Shown: piece by piece, positions 32,595 to 44,671 of the stretch | How positions within the stretch are numbered: the stretch's first letter is position 1 | Layout: each line of letters starts with the position of its first letter | Assembly (NCBI GenBank): GCA_029747015.1 | Contig: JAKOGI010002301.1 | Coordinates: 31,001-95,000, forward strand | Reading direction: 5' to 3' | Length of the DNA stretch: 64,000 bases | Source of the DNA: Carnegiea gigantea | Lineage: Eukaryota > Streptophyta > Magnoliopsida > Caryophyllales > Cactaceae | Program-made: the position numbers and the translations under genes | Notes under the pieces: model-generated | What the model was told of the DNA's origin: nothing | Database searches by the model: none | Seen by the model: the letters and a program-made list of their open reading frames with translations, nothing else

Positions 32595-32940
32595 ATGCAT
32601 ATGGGTTTAGATTTTTATATTACACTTCACTTGCACTATGGGGGGAAATTTGAAAAAATTGACAACTTCATACCATATGTAGGGGAGACTGGTTGTAGGC
32701 AGATTGAACATGATTGTGATAAGTTGTCTTTGCCTAAGTTAGGAAGCATATTAAAGGAAGATTGTAAGTCTAAGGGTGATGTAAGGGACTTTTGGTGGCA
32801 AAGTTCTCAAACGAGTAATGAGTTAAGAAGAATAATGGGAGACAAAGAGGTGGAGGATATGGTATCCAGACTTGGGTAGTCCAAAACTATCCATATATTT
32901 ACTATTGATCAAACACTTGATGGTCATGTATTAGTGACTC
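32595..32940 (+). pseudogene. PB1-like domain fragment within CACTA 1
   Basis: The frame reads FYITLHLHYGGKFEKIDN, then YVGETGCRQIEHDCDKLSL, LPKLGSILKED, and ELRRIMGDKEVEDMVSRLG before a stop at 32877. After a shift it continues IHIFTIDQTLDGHV. The pattern (HHGG-like start, YxGG, D-x-D-x-x-S, L..DxDVxxM, a final hydrophobic strand) resembles the N-terminal PB1-like domain found ahead of some plant Mutator-type transposases. If so, it was acquired by or fused to this CACTA element, since such a domain is not part of TNP2 as far as I know. The call rests on pattern recall only. Confidence 0.45.
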
Positions 32941-33442
32941 ATTGATTTCTTGACCAGCATGCGACTATGACTCGGTAAGAAAACACATGGTACAACGATC
33001 ATTGTTTACTCTAAGGCTTTATTTACCTGAAACTATAGATAATAGAGGACGGAATTCAAGTTCATTAACTCCAGTTTGTGGTGAAATGGTAAGATAATTT
33101 TAAATAAAAGAAGTGATATTTCTATTGCTAGGTTTTCGTATTTTGCTTTTGTGTTAGCTTTGATCTACTTTGATGTTGTGCGTATGTTTCAGTTTGTTCA
33201 AGAAGTGACTTGAATGCTTTCTTAGGCATCTTGTGTTTAATTGATACACATTTAGCTGTTTTCATTTTCTTGGTCACACATTTTTGGTTAATGCATAACA
33301 AAGCTAGTCATTTAATTTAAGATATTAGTTAATTATCATATTTGATTGTGAGTTATGTTCTGCAAATGTATCCATATGAAAATAAGTTGGTGGCTTTGAG
33401 ATGCTAACTGGATTTGTTCCCTTAATATATATGTATTAGTCA

Positions 33443-36400
33443 ATGGCACCTAGCAAGCATTAGATGAGCCTTATTAATGAGCGCCGTAATCTAAAGTATG
33501 ATAAAGGCATCAGGGAGTTCATAACATTCGCATTTGGTCGGTTAGGGAATGATATTAAGGTTATCAAATGTCCTTGTGTAAGATGTAAAAACACTAATGA
33601 ACATCAATATTCAGCTGAAACTGTTAAAGATCATCTTATTGCATATGGAATCCTTTTGGGTTATACATTCTGGTGCCACCATGGAGAAACAGTAGGTGAG
33701 AATCAATTAGACTCCGGGTCATTAGGGTTTCATGATGGGAATAAAGATGAGTTCAATGAAAAGGAGGCAAAAGAAAATAAAATAGATGATGAGATTGATG
33801 CCATGTTAATAGAGAGGTTTCATATGTTCGATGATTTGTGTATGGGTGAAGTTTATGTAGACGCATCCAGAAGCATCAAGTTTAAAAAAAAGGCTAATGA
33901 TGAAGCAAAGAAATTCTACAAGTTATTAGAAGACTTGCAACAACCTTTATATGAAGGATGTAAAGCTTCTAAACTGTCCACAGTTGTTAAGTTACTTCGC
34001 ATTAAATCTCTTGGTAGGTGGAGTAATGAATCATTTATAATGCTGTTAGAGTTCTTAAAGAATGAATTGTTACCAATGTACTCATTGTTGCCTAATTCTT
34101 ATTGTGAAGCTAAAAAGATCATTAAGGATCTCAGTCTTTCTTATACCAAAATAGATGCATGTGTAAATGATTTTATGCTATTTTGGAAGGATGATGAGAC
34201 ACTAGATGCTTGTAAGTGGTGTCATGCCTCCAGGTGGAAGATGATAAGCATAGTGAAGAAACCAAGAGAAAAAAAAAAGGCAAAAAGATACCAGTCAAAA
34301 TGTTGTGTTATTTCCCACTAAAGTCAAGGCTTCAAAGATTATTCATGTCTTCAAAGACGGCATCTCGCATGAGATGGCATCATGAATGTTGTGTTAAGGA
34401 TGGCATTTTGAGGCATCCAGCCGATACTAAGAGACGGAAACATTTTGATGAGACTCATAAGAAATTTGCTTCAGCACCATATAATGTAAGGCTCAGTCTC
34501 ATAACTGATGGTTTCCAGCCTTTTTCAAATGCATCTACCCCATATAGCATTTGGGCGGTGATGCTCTTTCCATATAATATGCCCCCTTGGATTTGCATGA
34601 AGCAATCAAATTTTAGTTTATCTATGATCATCCCTAGTTCAGATGGTCCTGGATATGCCATTGATGTTTATCTCCAATATTTAATCGAAGAACTGAATGA
34701 ACTATGGGAATTTGGTGTGAAGACATATGACGTGTCAATAGGTCAAAATTTCAACATGCATGTTGCTTTGATTGGCACAATCAATGATTTTCTGACTTAT
34801 GAATCTTATCTGGTTGGAGTACAAAAGGAAAATAGGCATGCCCTTGCTACCACAAGTTCACTTATTCCATTAGATTGCCAAATTCTTCCAAGCAAGCTTA
34901 TCTGGGCCATTGAAGGTTTCTTCCTAAGAAGCACATGTGGCAGAAAAAGAAGGATTGGTTTGGAGAGATAGAAATGAGAGATGCTCCTGTGCCATTATCT
35001 GGGGATGATGTTCTTAAGCAAGTCAAAGATCTAGAAAGTATTCCCCTATCCAAAGCTACACGTGTAAAAGTGAAACTTTCTCATGAATAGAGGGGAGACA
35101 ATTAGAATAAAAAGAGCATATTTTTCAAATTACCCCATTGGAAAAGCCCTTTGTTGAGGCACAATTTAGATGTCATGCACATAGAGAAAAATATGTGTGA
35201 TATCATTCTTGGGACTATCATGAACATGAAGGAAAAGACCAAACATAATGTAAAGTCTCATTTGGATTAACAAGATCTAATATAAGGCTAGAATTGCACC
35301 CTCGCTAGAAGGGGAATAAACTTGAATTACCTCCTGCTCCTTACACTTTATCTCGAAAGCAGAAACAAGTATTGTGTGAGTTTTTGAAAGGGGTGAAGGT
35401 TTTAGATGGCTTCTCATCAAACACCTCTAGGTGCATTAATTTAGAGCATTCCTAGTCAGAGTTTCAGTTTTTAGAACTCTGTCCTATCACGGCAGCAAAA
35501 GTTTTACGAATTTGAAACTTGCATACCATCACTTCTCTAACCTATGGAACTCCAATTTTAATCATCCAATACAAATATTTGTCATGAACTTACCTTATAA
35601 TACACAATCTATTTTTTTAATCATTTAAAAATTCTTTACTTACTCAAAAATTTTAAAAAATAAAAAATATATTAAAATAATGTAAAAGTTACAACGTAGG
35701 GAGACACGCACAGACGTTCTCACCCATGTGCAACTTTTCCCTTTCTCCTCTCATTTTGCGACACATGGCATTGTGGGACCCGCGTTCCTATTTTGCACAT
35801 GGCGCTGCGAATACTCTTAAAAGAGCTTAAAATCTCAGGCTCGAAGAGTCATGATTGTCATATCCTTATGCAACAATTACTTCCTTTAGTCTTACATGCA
35901 GATATCCCAAACAACGAAGTAAGTGAAGCACTCATTAAGTTATACACATTTTTCAAAGTGTTGTGTGCTAAGACATTAAGAGTTGAAGACTCGGAACAGA
36001 TGAAAGCTCAAGCTCCAAAAACTCTATCAAAATAAGAGAAGTTGTTACCTCCTGCGTGCAGGAATGTAATGTTGCATTTGGTCATCTATTTAGCTGATCA
36101 GGCTTTGATTAGTGGGCCCGTGTAATACTATTGGATGTATTTGGGAGAACGGTGTCTCTGTGTGTATAAGTTGTTTGTGGGAAAGGTCACCCTGAGGGTT
36201 CTATTGGTGAAGGCTATGTCACAAATGAATGCATGACTCCATGCTCTAGATATTTGCGCAGTATTGAAACAAAATTCAACCGGCCTGAGAGGAACTATGA
36301 TGGAGGTGTAAAGTCTGATAGAACTCTGTCAGTCTTCACACATGCTGGAAGACCTGTAGGAGCTACAAGATATATTGATTTGGATGCACTTGAGAGGGAA

Positions 36401-37252
36401 TGAGCTCATATGTATGTATTGAAGAACTGTGAAGAAGTCCAATCCTTTTATAGTTGCTAATATTTAATTTTACTATAACAACTTTAACATTGTTTCTTAA
36501 ACATTCAATAATAACATCACACTTTCCATTTTGCAGTGAGCATTCTGACACAACGGCACAAAGTGATGTACAACTATCTAGTGATGAACAAGATAGGTAT
36601 TTCGTGTAATGGTTTAAAGAAAGGGTGGGCATATTTATAGAATAAAGTGTGACGTAACTATACTTATATGAGGGTCAATTTCATGGATAATATGTCTAAT
36701 TCATTTTATATGATTCTTAGGTTGCAAAGTTATGCAAGGAAGGCAAGTGTGCCTATGGTGATGAGATGTTGTCATTAGCTCGTGGTCCTACTCCCTATGT
36801 CAAATCATTTAGCGGTTACACTACCAATGGGTTTAGGTTTCATACTATAGACTGTGACAAATGCATGACAACACAAAATAGTGGGGTTAATGCTGGTAAT
36901 GGGTTTAGTGATATTGAGTACTATGGCGAGTTAATTGATATAGTGATGTTGAAATATCTTGGGGGAAACCACGTCATCTTTTTTCATTGTAATTGGTGGG
37001 ATGTGCTAAAAGGAGTTAAAGAAGATAGATTCGGCTTTGTTAGTGTTAATAGCAAAAGATGTTTGAAAACAAATGACCCCTTCGTATTGGCTAGCCAAGC
37101 ATCATAAGTTTTTTATGCCCCTGATATTGTAAATAGGGGCTGGCGGGTTGTAGTGAGATCGCGACCTCGAGATGCATATGACACGAGAGTAGAAAGAAGA
37201 AACATAGGCGGTGATGGTAATGATGGTGGAGATGCGACTGATGGAGCTTACT
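33443..37252 (+). pseudogene. TNP2-type CACTA transposase
   Basis: The likely start is the ATG at 33443 (MAPSKH), whose seventh codon is TAG where family members have Trp; the frame resumes at 33464. Domains in order: a transposase-associated domain with YDKGIREFITFAFGRLGN and CPCVRCKNTNEH (33490-33690); a spacer with DLSLSYTKIDACVNDFMLF; a frameshift near 34240; the Transposase_21/TNP2 core with FMSSKTASRMRWHHEC, DGFQPFSNASTPYSIW and MIIPSSDGPGYAIDVYLQ (34330-34680); KKHMWQKKKDW; LLRHNLDVMHIEKNM (35150); then SGSKSHDCHILMQQLLPL (35840-35890), NECMTPCSRYL-like sequence (36215-36250), RPVGATRYIDLD (36350) and VKSFSGYTTNGFRFHT with the DUF4216-like tail to 37252. It catalyses excision and integration at the CACTA ends. 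A PIF-type MITE (35444-35816) sits in an exon. Stops and frameshifts make it inactive. Confidence 0.88.
35444..35816. mobile_element. PIF/Harbinger-type MITE in the transposase exon (373 bp)
   Basis: The left end GAGCATTCCTAGTCAGAG is inverted at the right end as CTGCGAATACTC. The element is flanked by TTA on both sides (35441-35443 and 35817-35819), the PIF/Harbinger target duplication. Removing the MITE and one TTA joins INL to KELKIS in frame, giving the sequence expected for the transposase. The interior is AT-rich, with a G/C-richer right end. Confidence 0.92.
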
Positions 37253-37755
37253 AAGAAAGCAAGTCATTTGATACTTGCTTACTATAAGCATCTCATCTGA
37301 AGACATAGAGTATTCTACTTCTCATCCAAGGACTAATATGGGACCTGAGATGGTTGATATACCCTCAGTTAAAAAAAAAAGAAAAAAGAAAAATTCTATA
37401 AAGCGGTATTACAAAGCTATTTCATTTTCTATTCACATTTTGGGTGTTGTTTGTGTTATTTCTATGATTTATTTAAGCTATTTCAATACTGCTAAAGATT
37501 ACAACATTCACTGATTTTGGTCATATTTAAATGTTTAGGTAAAATGGCATGTTGAAATGGCAAAACTTTTAGGCGAAGATTCGTAGCACCATGTGTACTG
37601 GGCTGTAATTGCACTCCAACATCAACACTTACTCCAAGGTTTTCTTTACAATGACCTTTAGAAATATAACTCTGTTCATCATTATGTTTTTCCTAACGTA
37701 ATGAAATTGAAATGATTTATGCTTTCTTATTTAGTTGTGATCTACATTAGAGTAA
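37253..37755 (+). other. Intergenic part of CACTA 1
   Basis: AT-rich sequence between the two CACTA genes. A lysine-rich frame at 37275-37514 (with a single hydrophobic stretch, VVCVISMIYLSYF) has no support as a gene. Confidence 0.4.
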
Positions 37756-39773
37756 TTGTCTTTTATATTTGACAATGCTCTTAGACTTATGAAATTTTTG
37801 TTATCTTTACGGGAAATGTATGCGGCTAAATGTCATGAGAAAGATGATCAAACAAGAGGTGTGACTAAGAAGGTGAAAAGTGCTACACATGTCACTCTAC
37901 AACCTCTATCCAAGATGGATGAGAAAAACACACAGCAGCCACTTATTTCAATTGGTTCTGGGATTAGCAATGGCAAAGATCAAGGATCTAATCATGGAAA
38001 AGATCAAGGTTCTGGGAATGATAAAGGCAAATCTACTACAATCATGAAGCCTACTGTCTTATTGTCAGCAAACAATGCTCTTTCTCATACTCAGATGGAG
38101 ACAACTGTTAATAACAATACTCCAAATGGTAAGAGATACTTAAGAATAGAAAGTCACATTTCATTTAAAAGATTATTAATTTATTGTCTTGTTGATTTTG
38201 TAATTTTGGTTGTTGGTGTTGGGAAATATGAAGGTGACACATCTTCACCAATAATGAAAAGAAAAAGGAATCCTAATGCTAGAACTTGAGGCATGAGTTT
38301 TGTGAAGGAGGTAGCTACGTTGAAAGATGGCGAAAAACTTAGAGTGGAATTCTATAACAATGGTGTTGTTGGTGATAATTCTAAAGCATTTCAAGGCATC
38401 TGGGGAAAATTGTTTGTGATCATACGATGTGCACCATTAGAGTCCATTCTTGGGATGAGATCCAACCTAAGTATCTAGAAAGCATGTGGGCTGCCGTTGT
38501 GGTAATGTACTTGGACTATGATTAGTGTTTATATGTGTCTAACTTTTATCTATCATCTAATGTGGTATGTGTCTTACCTTAGGAAAAGTTTAAAGGTGGT
38601 GGAATTGAAAATCGCAATGTTCAGGTAATGAAGCATATGAGGAAACGCTGGAGAGTTTGCGAGGTAGTATGTAATATAATAACATTAAGAAAGCAAACAG
38701 TCTTAATGCTGCTCTAAAAAAGCATATGAGGATTGGGAATGGCTTGTTACAGAGCACTACTCAGATCCAGAATTTTGGGTAGCGAAATTCAAATTATCAA
38801 CTATTGTCATCTTGCAAGTTCACTTCATTAGTTTAAAAATGCATATCTTTTTCATGTATCTTGATTAAAATTCATCATATTCGCTTCTTTCAACCTGAAT
38901 TAATTTGTTGCCAATTCAGATCAAGAGTACCCAAAATTTAGAGAATAGATCTAACTTAAAGATGCCTCATCGCTCAGGTAGCAAGCCCTTTAAGCAGACC
39001 ATTTATGCTGAACTGGTAAGAGCATATTCAATCTTATTTGATTGAAGGTAATATGTACAAATCTTGAAGAATTTTATCTTATAAAGGGGGGCAAGGAAGG
39101 GAAGCAACCAATTGTCGCAGAGATCTTTAAGACCACACGAAAAGTAAAAACTGGAAATTTAGAAGGCCAATATGTAGAAAAATATGTATAAGCACTTTAA
39201 CTTGGCTTGTATAATGGGTAGTGTCTACTCTTCTTACTTTAACTAGGGTTAAGATATTGTTTTTCACTCTACAAAATAGGAGAAGATTATTTCTACAGCA
39301 GACAAACATCCTGAGTTCTCCCAACTTGAGCTGATTGAGACATGTTTTGGCCCCAAGATCATGATCATGTCGTTTGCTTTGGCTATGGAGTGACACCTAA
39401 AGATGTTTGGGGACTGCAACCGAGTAAGGTTGACCTGATGGCAGAAATTCAAGAAAAGAATGAGCAGACTAATGCATTAACTGGTTGTGTGGATGCTTTA
39501 GAGTCAAACCATCAAAAGAAAATTGAGGAGATGAAAACTGCTCATGAGGTGCATATGGCTGAAATGAAAGAATCTCATCAGCAAGATATGGCTAAAATAG
39601 AAGGTGCTCATCATAAGGGCATGGCTACTATAGGTGATAAACTTGAATTACTTACCAAATTAGTTTTTCACCAAAGGTCTCATGAGATGCACTCGTCAGG
39701 TATGCACCGTTGGCTTGTTTTTCTCTTTTTTGGGCTAGTTTTCTTAATTACTTTATACTTCTTTCTACTTTAA
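37756..39773 (+). pseudogene. Transposase_24-type second gene of CACTA 1
   Basis: Exon-like pieces read in order: a low-complexity N-terminal part with GKDQGSGNDKGKSTT (37950-38020); EVATLKDGEKLRVEF and FYNNGVVGDNSKAFQGIWG (38300-38410); ENRNVQVMKHMRKRW (38600-38645); LENRSNLKMPHRSGSKPF (38940-38990); GKEGKQPIVAEIFK (39090-39130); and CFGYGVTPKDVWGLQPSK with a long heptad-like coiled coil EEMKTAHEVHMAEMKESHQ (39380-39660). This layout is that of Transposase_24/En-Spm accessory proteins, which bind subterminal repeats together with the transposase. Introns separate the pieces; stops near 38288 and 39190 suggest decay. Confidence 0.75.
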
Positions 39774-41769
39774 GACCCCATTCTGATCTTCTCTACACTC
39801 TTATTATTTTTCTTTTATCATTCTCTTCTCCTCCACACTCAATTTTCCCTTTTTCAATTTAATGGGGACCTTGGTATTACACACATGAATGCAGGCCTAT
39901 CGTTGTTGTGTTTGGCAATATTTGGAAAAACATGAGAATGGTATCATTGTAATTTCTGAGTATATGCCACTCAATTATTTCTGGTTGTTCCACTTAGGTT
40001 GAGCATTTGGTCTTTGTGGATGTTTCACTTGGTTTGAGAATGGTATTACTGTTAATCATAGTTGCCTCTTTGATTGTTAATGTAATTTACCTTGAAATCA
40101 GCTAATGGCCAAGCAGTGATTTTAGTATTATTTAGTTGGTATAATATTTAGTCAATTCAACATGGTTCATGAAGTTTCTTTGATTGTTGATGTAGTTGGT
40201 ATTACTATTTTAGTGTTATTTAGCCTTCTTATGCTGTAGTTTTAGTGTTATTTAGTTGGTATTACTATTTTAGTGTTATTTAGTTGGCATTACTATTTGT
40301 GATTGTTGATGTAATTTACCTTGACATCAGGTGGGCTTCTTTGATTGTTGATGTAATTTACCTTGAGACATGGAGTAGTTATTTGGTCTTTCTGGGTTTT
40401 AAATGTCCTTTTTAATTGATATTTAGTTGGTATATTTTGCATGATATCTGCTATGTTGTAGCAACTAATGCAACACCGTTCATGAAGCATAGTGTTGCTA
40501 AAAGTATTAGGGTGATTTTATTGAGGAATCCTAGTTTAAATATTTTGTAATCTTAAAAATGACAATTCCGCTGGAGCTTCATTGAATTTGGCAGTGGGGT
40601 AGGAAGTGGTGTCATCATGTGCTGGATTTTGGAGGTTCAAGAGTTCAGGTCTGGAGTGAAAGCAAGGGCCTAATCAGTAACTTGAATGTCCATGCACTTA
40701 AGCAAGTGCCTGAGAAAATGTTGTAGCAGGACTGGATTTTGGAGGTTCAAGAGTTCAGGTCTAGATTTTGGAGCTTCATTGAATCTAAATGTCCATATTT
40801 ACTATCATGTGCCTTTGATGCTTAAGCAAGTGCCTGAGTAGCTTGAATGTCCATGCACTTCAGGAGTTCAGGTTTGTATTGAAAGCTTAAGTTGTGCTTG
40901 TTTATTGAAATGTCATATTGTTTTTATGGTTCTTCCAAAGAATTTTTTCCTTAGTGATATATCACCATACGATTTAGATTGTAACTATATACTATCAAAT
41001 ACTTGGATCTATTCTAATTTAGGAGTGATTTTGATAGGCAAGGTATGGGATACGCATAACATTGAATAGCACTATGACATTATTTCTGGGTAAGCGTTGC
41101 AAGCAACTTCTTCTCTCTATTGCCACCTTGAGCAATTAGAAACTCATGTTCTGATGTATTTCAATTCGATATTATCTTTAATGATCGAAAGCATTCACCA
41201 CATTAAGTGGTCTATATTCTTGCAGATATGGATAATATATGTTAAGATATGGATAATATATGTTAAAACTAATATTGGCTTCGCTTATACTTGTTTATTA
41301 TAGGTGGCAGGATTTGGAAGATGAAGTAGGGTGATTCATTGGTCTTTTGGAAAATGCATATATTTTTTAAGAGAAGCTTCTTATGCAATAGAACTTTTGA
41401 GGTCTTGTATAAAAATTAGTCAATTTAGAAGTTTTCACCTCGTAGCACATGTAATTGAGCTTTTGAGTTTTGTACTGATGATTAATTTATAGGTTAATAC
41501 ATACTTCATAGCCTCATATATATGCATAGGAATTTTTGGGGTTTGTATTGAAACCAATCATTCTATATATAGCTAATTATATGATCTCCTGGTATTTGCT
41601 ATTTCCTTATGCCTCTTAATTGCTAGTTAATTTTATGTTTAACTTGTACAATTTTTTCATTTGGTGGAATATGCTAGATATGTATTGAAACTTTTGGTGG
41701 AATAAGCTATTCGGAGCATCGATTTATAAAATATAATATCATAAGGGCTACACAAACACATCCTTAATA
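39774..41769 (+). other. 3' non-coding region of CACTA 1 with local repeats
   Basis: No gene seen. Short direct repeats dominate: TTTGATTGTTGATGTA with AATTTACCTTGA and TAGTGTTATTTAGTTGGT recur between 40060 and 40400. CTGGATTTTGGAGGTTCAAG occurs at about 40620 and 40733 together with repeated GAATGTCCATGCACTT. A perfect 20-bp tandem duplication (GATATGGATAATATATGTTA) sits at 41225-41266. Confidence 0.6.
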
Positions 41770-42055
41770 ATTTTGAATCAATAGTTTATTACGACGGGAG
41801 AAGTAGTTACACGTGCATTTCTTATTTACGATAGGAACAATGGTCTATTATAGAAATTTTCACTACTTATAATGGAAGACAAGGTCCGTCATAAAAAGAT
41901 ATCATATCTTTTACGATGGGGTTGTCGCAAAAGATCATTTGGGTCGGCCACATCTACGACGGGACAATTTCCTATCACAAAAAGCTTTAGTGATAGGATT
42001 TGAAGTCATTTACGATAGTTTTTCCTTTCGTAAATGACCACTTTTCTTGTAAGTG
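41770..42055. repeat. Right subterminal repeats of CACTA 1
   Basis: About eight copies in either direction of a TTTACGAYRGG/CCGTCRTAAA motif within 280 bp, ending at the terminal GTAAGTG. They pair with the left subterminal set at 29593-29760. Confidence 0.7.
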
Positions 42056-43558
42056 GTGGGGCAAAATGAGGCCATTAGTTTGCATGTTGAGCGGTAACTC
42101 TATCGCCTAAGTACCAAACAAAGTTGAAGGAAGCTTTATAAGGATTCAATTGTACCTAGCAGCCTTTACCCCAAGGGTTAAGAACCGACTTTACCGTAGG
42201 TGGAAATTTTCCTGCACAAAGAAGAATTAGAATAACTAGGAAGATTAAAACTGGCAAATTTCTGCAAAACATTCAAGGCAATGATATCATGTCAAAGCAT
42301 TTCTCCGTTCTCGAAAACCTTAAAGACTTCCAACTCAGAATTCCTACTAGACTTGATTTTCCTTAGTCTATGAAACCTTGGCCAAAAAATGACTAGGTTT
42401 CCACGATCCCAGTGAAAGCTCGACAAAATACTCATAAAACCAGAGCTACAAAAGTATGAGTTAGTAATAAGGAATACAAGCTAAGAACACAAAATAAATT
42501 CTTAAGAATGATTATTTCCTCAATCACTCTCTATAAATCGCTTGGAGGCAAATTAATATTACAATCCCCCCTAAGTTTCCTCGGCTTTTCGCACCCTCGG
42601 TTCGCATACCATGAATAAGGGTGGAATCAGCAAGTACCCAAGTTTAAATCCTTTACTCTATCAACGTCAACAAGGTTGACTATAAAGTGAAAGTAGCATT
42701 TATTACCCAAAAATAGTAGTGCCAACTAGTAGAGCTAAAATGATATGGGCTTTAAAATCAGTAGAGTGCTCAACTCAGCAGTCATCATCAGTCATCACAT
42801 CAAAAAAGGATGTTATAGGAAAAGCAATTTTCATGGGAAATTATGATCACGATGGGATCGAAGAGCTAGAAAAGTCAGTCACACTGAAGATGAAAATCTT
42901 CTTGATAAACCAATGGGTCCGCAAAAAAGCTGAGACCTGTAAGCATGGCGATTCATAGTCAAGAGGGGTTATGGTCATCTCTTCATATGGGAGGTAAAAA
43001 GGGTTAGTGGTATCCCAAAATCTCTCAACTGTTACTCAAGTAACATAACAATCAGCTAAATCTACCTCTCCTTTTAGAGCAGAATGAGAGGTCCCAAAGC
43101 AATTGTTATTTAGCACAGATTGGACTTGAGCTTCTTTTCCCTTAAGGTCCATCATATATTTCTTGGGAGCACCTGCACCCTTATCAAGATCTTCCTGAAA
43201 GAAAGAAAGGAAGCAAGCAACATTAGACTTACGATCACGATTAAAACAATTATAGAAAAGAGAGGGGGATCATAATTAAAACAAACTATAGAAAAGCAAA
43301 GGGGAGTACTTACTGCTTTCGAGATCCATGACATTCTACATCCACTAAAGGGTCTATTCCATTATAAGTTTAAGTGGTCTCTATTTGATTTCTATAAAAG
43401 AATCCTAATGAAGCCTTTCTCGTCTAGTTCACTTGAATGCATGTGCCTGTCCCACATTTATGATCTCGGAGCACAACTGCACGCACTTGAGTAAGAAAAT
43501 GAAGATAGGAAGCAATAAAGGCACAAGAGATAGGATGAAGGTAGCCTCGCCAAAGATG
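42056..43558 (-). pseudogene. Antisense plant-mobile-domain ORF, Tat copy 1, upstream part
   Basis: On the minus strand, after GAGAPKKYMMDLKGKEAQ (43180-43120), the frame reads ERFWDTTNPFYLPYEEMTI (about 43040-42970). This matches the first block of the plant mobile domain (ERW...HTFHLP.GE.TIT). Further left a degraded second block follows, better seen in copy 2. The segment aligns with 59319-60806 of the second Tat copy. Plant mobile domains occur in the MAIN/MAIL proteins and in transposons; a role in the retrotransposon is unknown. CACTA 1 and CACTA 2 bound this segment. Confidence 0.7.
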
Positions 43559-44671
43559 CACTACAAAAAAAATAGCCAGCAGTGCCATAAACTCTTCAAC
43601 ATTTGACTCAAACGTCGCAGGGCAAGATTTATAAATTAATTTGTAAGGCATTTAAAGTCGTCGCTGTGAAACAACGTAACTTAAAAATGCCACAAGACAC
43701 ACAGGGCCATGAAATTTCAATGTGCTGCTCGATCCTCCCGCCCAAGTTTTAGTTTTAATTTAAATTGAAAATTTGTGAGTGAAATAGGTTATCAAAAATC
43801 AGTCCAGAAAACATTAAAAATATATGTAGAGGGCCCCATCTACTCTCCCTCTATCTCACTTGAACTCAAAAACAAAGCAAAAAACAAAACCCCTTCTATC
43901 GTCTTCTCTACCTCGCCTGAACCCAGACGTTTCTCTGCCCCTTCTTCTCTCTGCTTCTTCTACTTTTTCTCTGTATACCGCTACCCCATCTTCATGGGCT
44001 GAATTTGCGGCTCCTTCTTCACCCCTTTGCATTTTGTTCCTACTGCCTGACTTTTCCTCCGACAAAATTTTGCAATTTATGGGCTGAATTTGCTGAACTT
44101 TGTTCAAAATTTCAGAGGCTAGTGCGCAAAAGTTGAGGACAAATCATCCTGACTCAAATCGACGTGGTGGGCAAGTGAAATCTTTTTTCAAGGACTGGTG
44201 TGGGACTGTTCGTCTCTCCCCCTTTTCGTCGCTTGGGTCAACATTGGTAAAACCCTAGATCTCAAATTACAGTTTTCCCTTGTATCCAGTAGCTTGATTT
44301 GGTGTTATTGTGGATAATTTTGATGAAATATTACTGATTGCATGACTTATAAGTAGAATGTGATATGTCTATTGTCAATTTCTTGTGAGCCTAAAGATAC
44401 TAGATTGAATGCTTAATGGTCTGATCTTTGCATCATATGATGACAATTGATGATGATAAGTTTGCTTGATTTGTTTGTATTTACAACAATTTTGGGCTTT
44501 TGTACAAGAATGTTGTGCATGTATGTATGATAATTAAGGATGGGAAAAACATGTAGAAAGATAAGGACTTAGTAGGGGCTCCCAATTGTCCTAGGAATTC
44601 AGAAAGATTTGGCCGGTATATGCTTGGAAGGGAAGGGGGTGGACCTAGCCTCTTCTCACTGTAATTCTCTT

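Larger units (their letters stand above)
29593..42055 (+). mobile_element. CACTA transposon 1 (12.5 kb, near-autonomous structure)
   Basis: The left end starts CACTTTACGACAACC and the right end is TTTTCTTGTAAGTG, whose complement CACTTACAAGAAAA matches the CACTA terminal consensus. The flanking triplets are CTG and GTG, one mismatch from a 3-bp duplication. The uninterrupted Tat copy runs across this point at about 59318, giving an empty site. Inside, in order: a leader with repeated segments, a captured FHY3-like fragment (antisense), a PB1-like fragment, a TNP2-type transposase, a Transposase_24-type gene and a repeat-rich 3' end. Both transposon genes carry stops or frameshifts, but long stretches read cleanly, so the element is comparatively young. 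Confidence 0.85.

Noticed and set aside
36363..36632. 89-codon minus-strand ORF
   Set aside because: It is antisense to the transposase exons and introns of CACTA 1 and has no recognisable motif.
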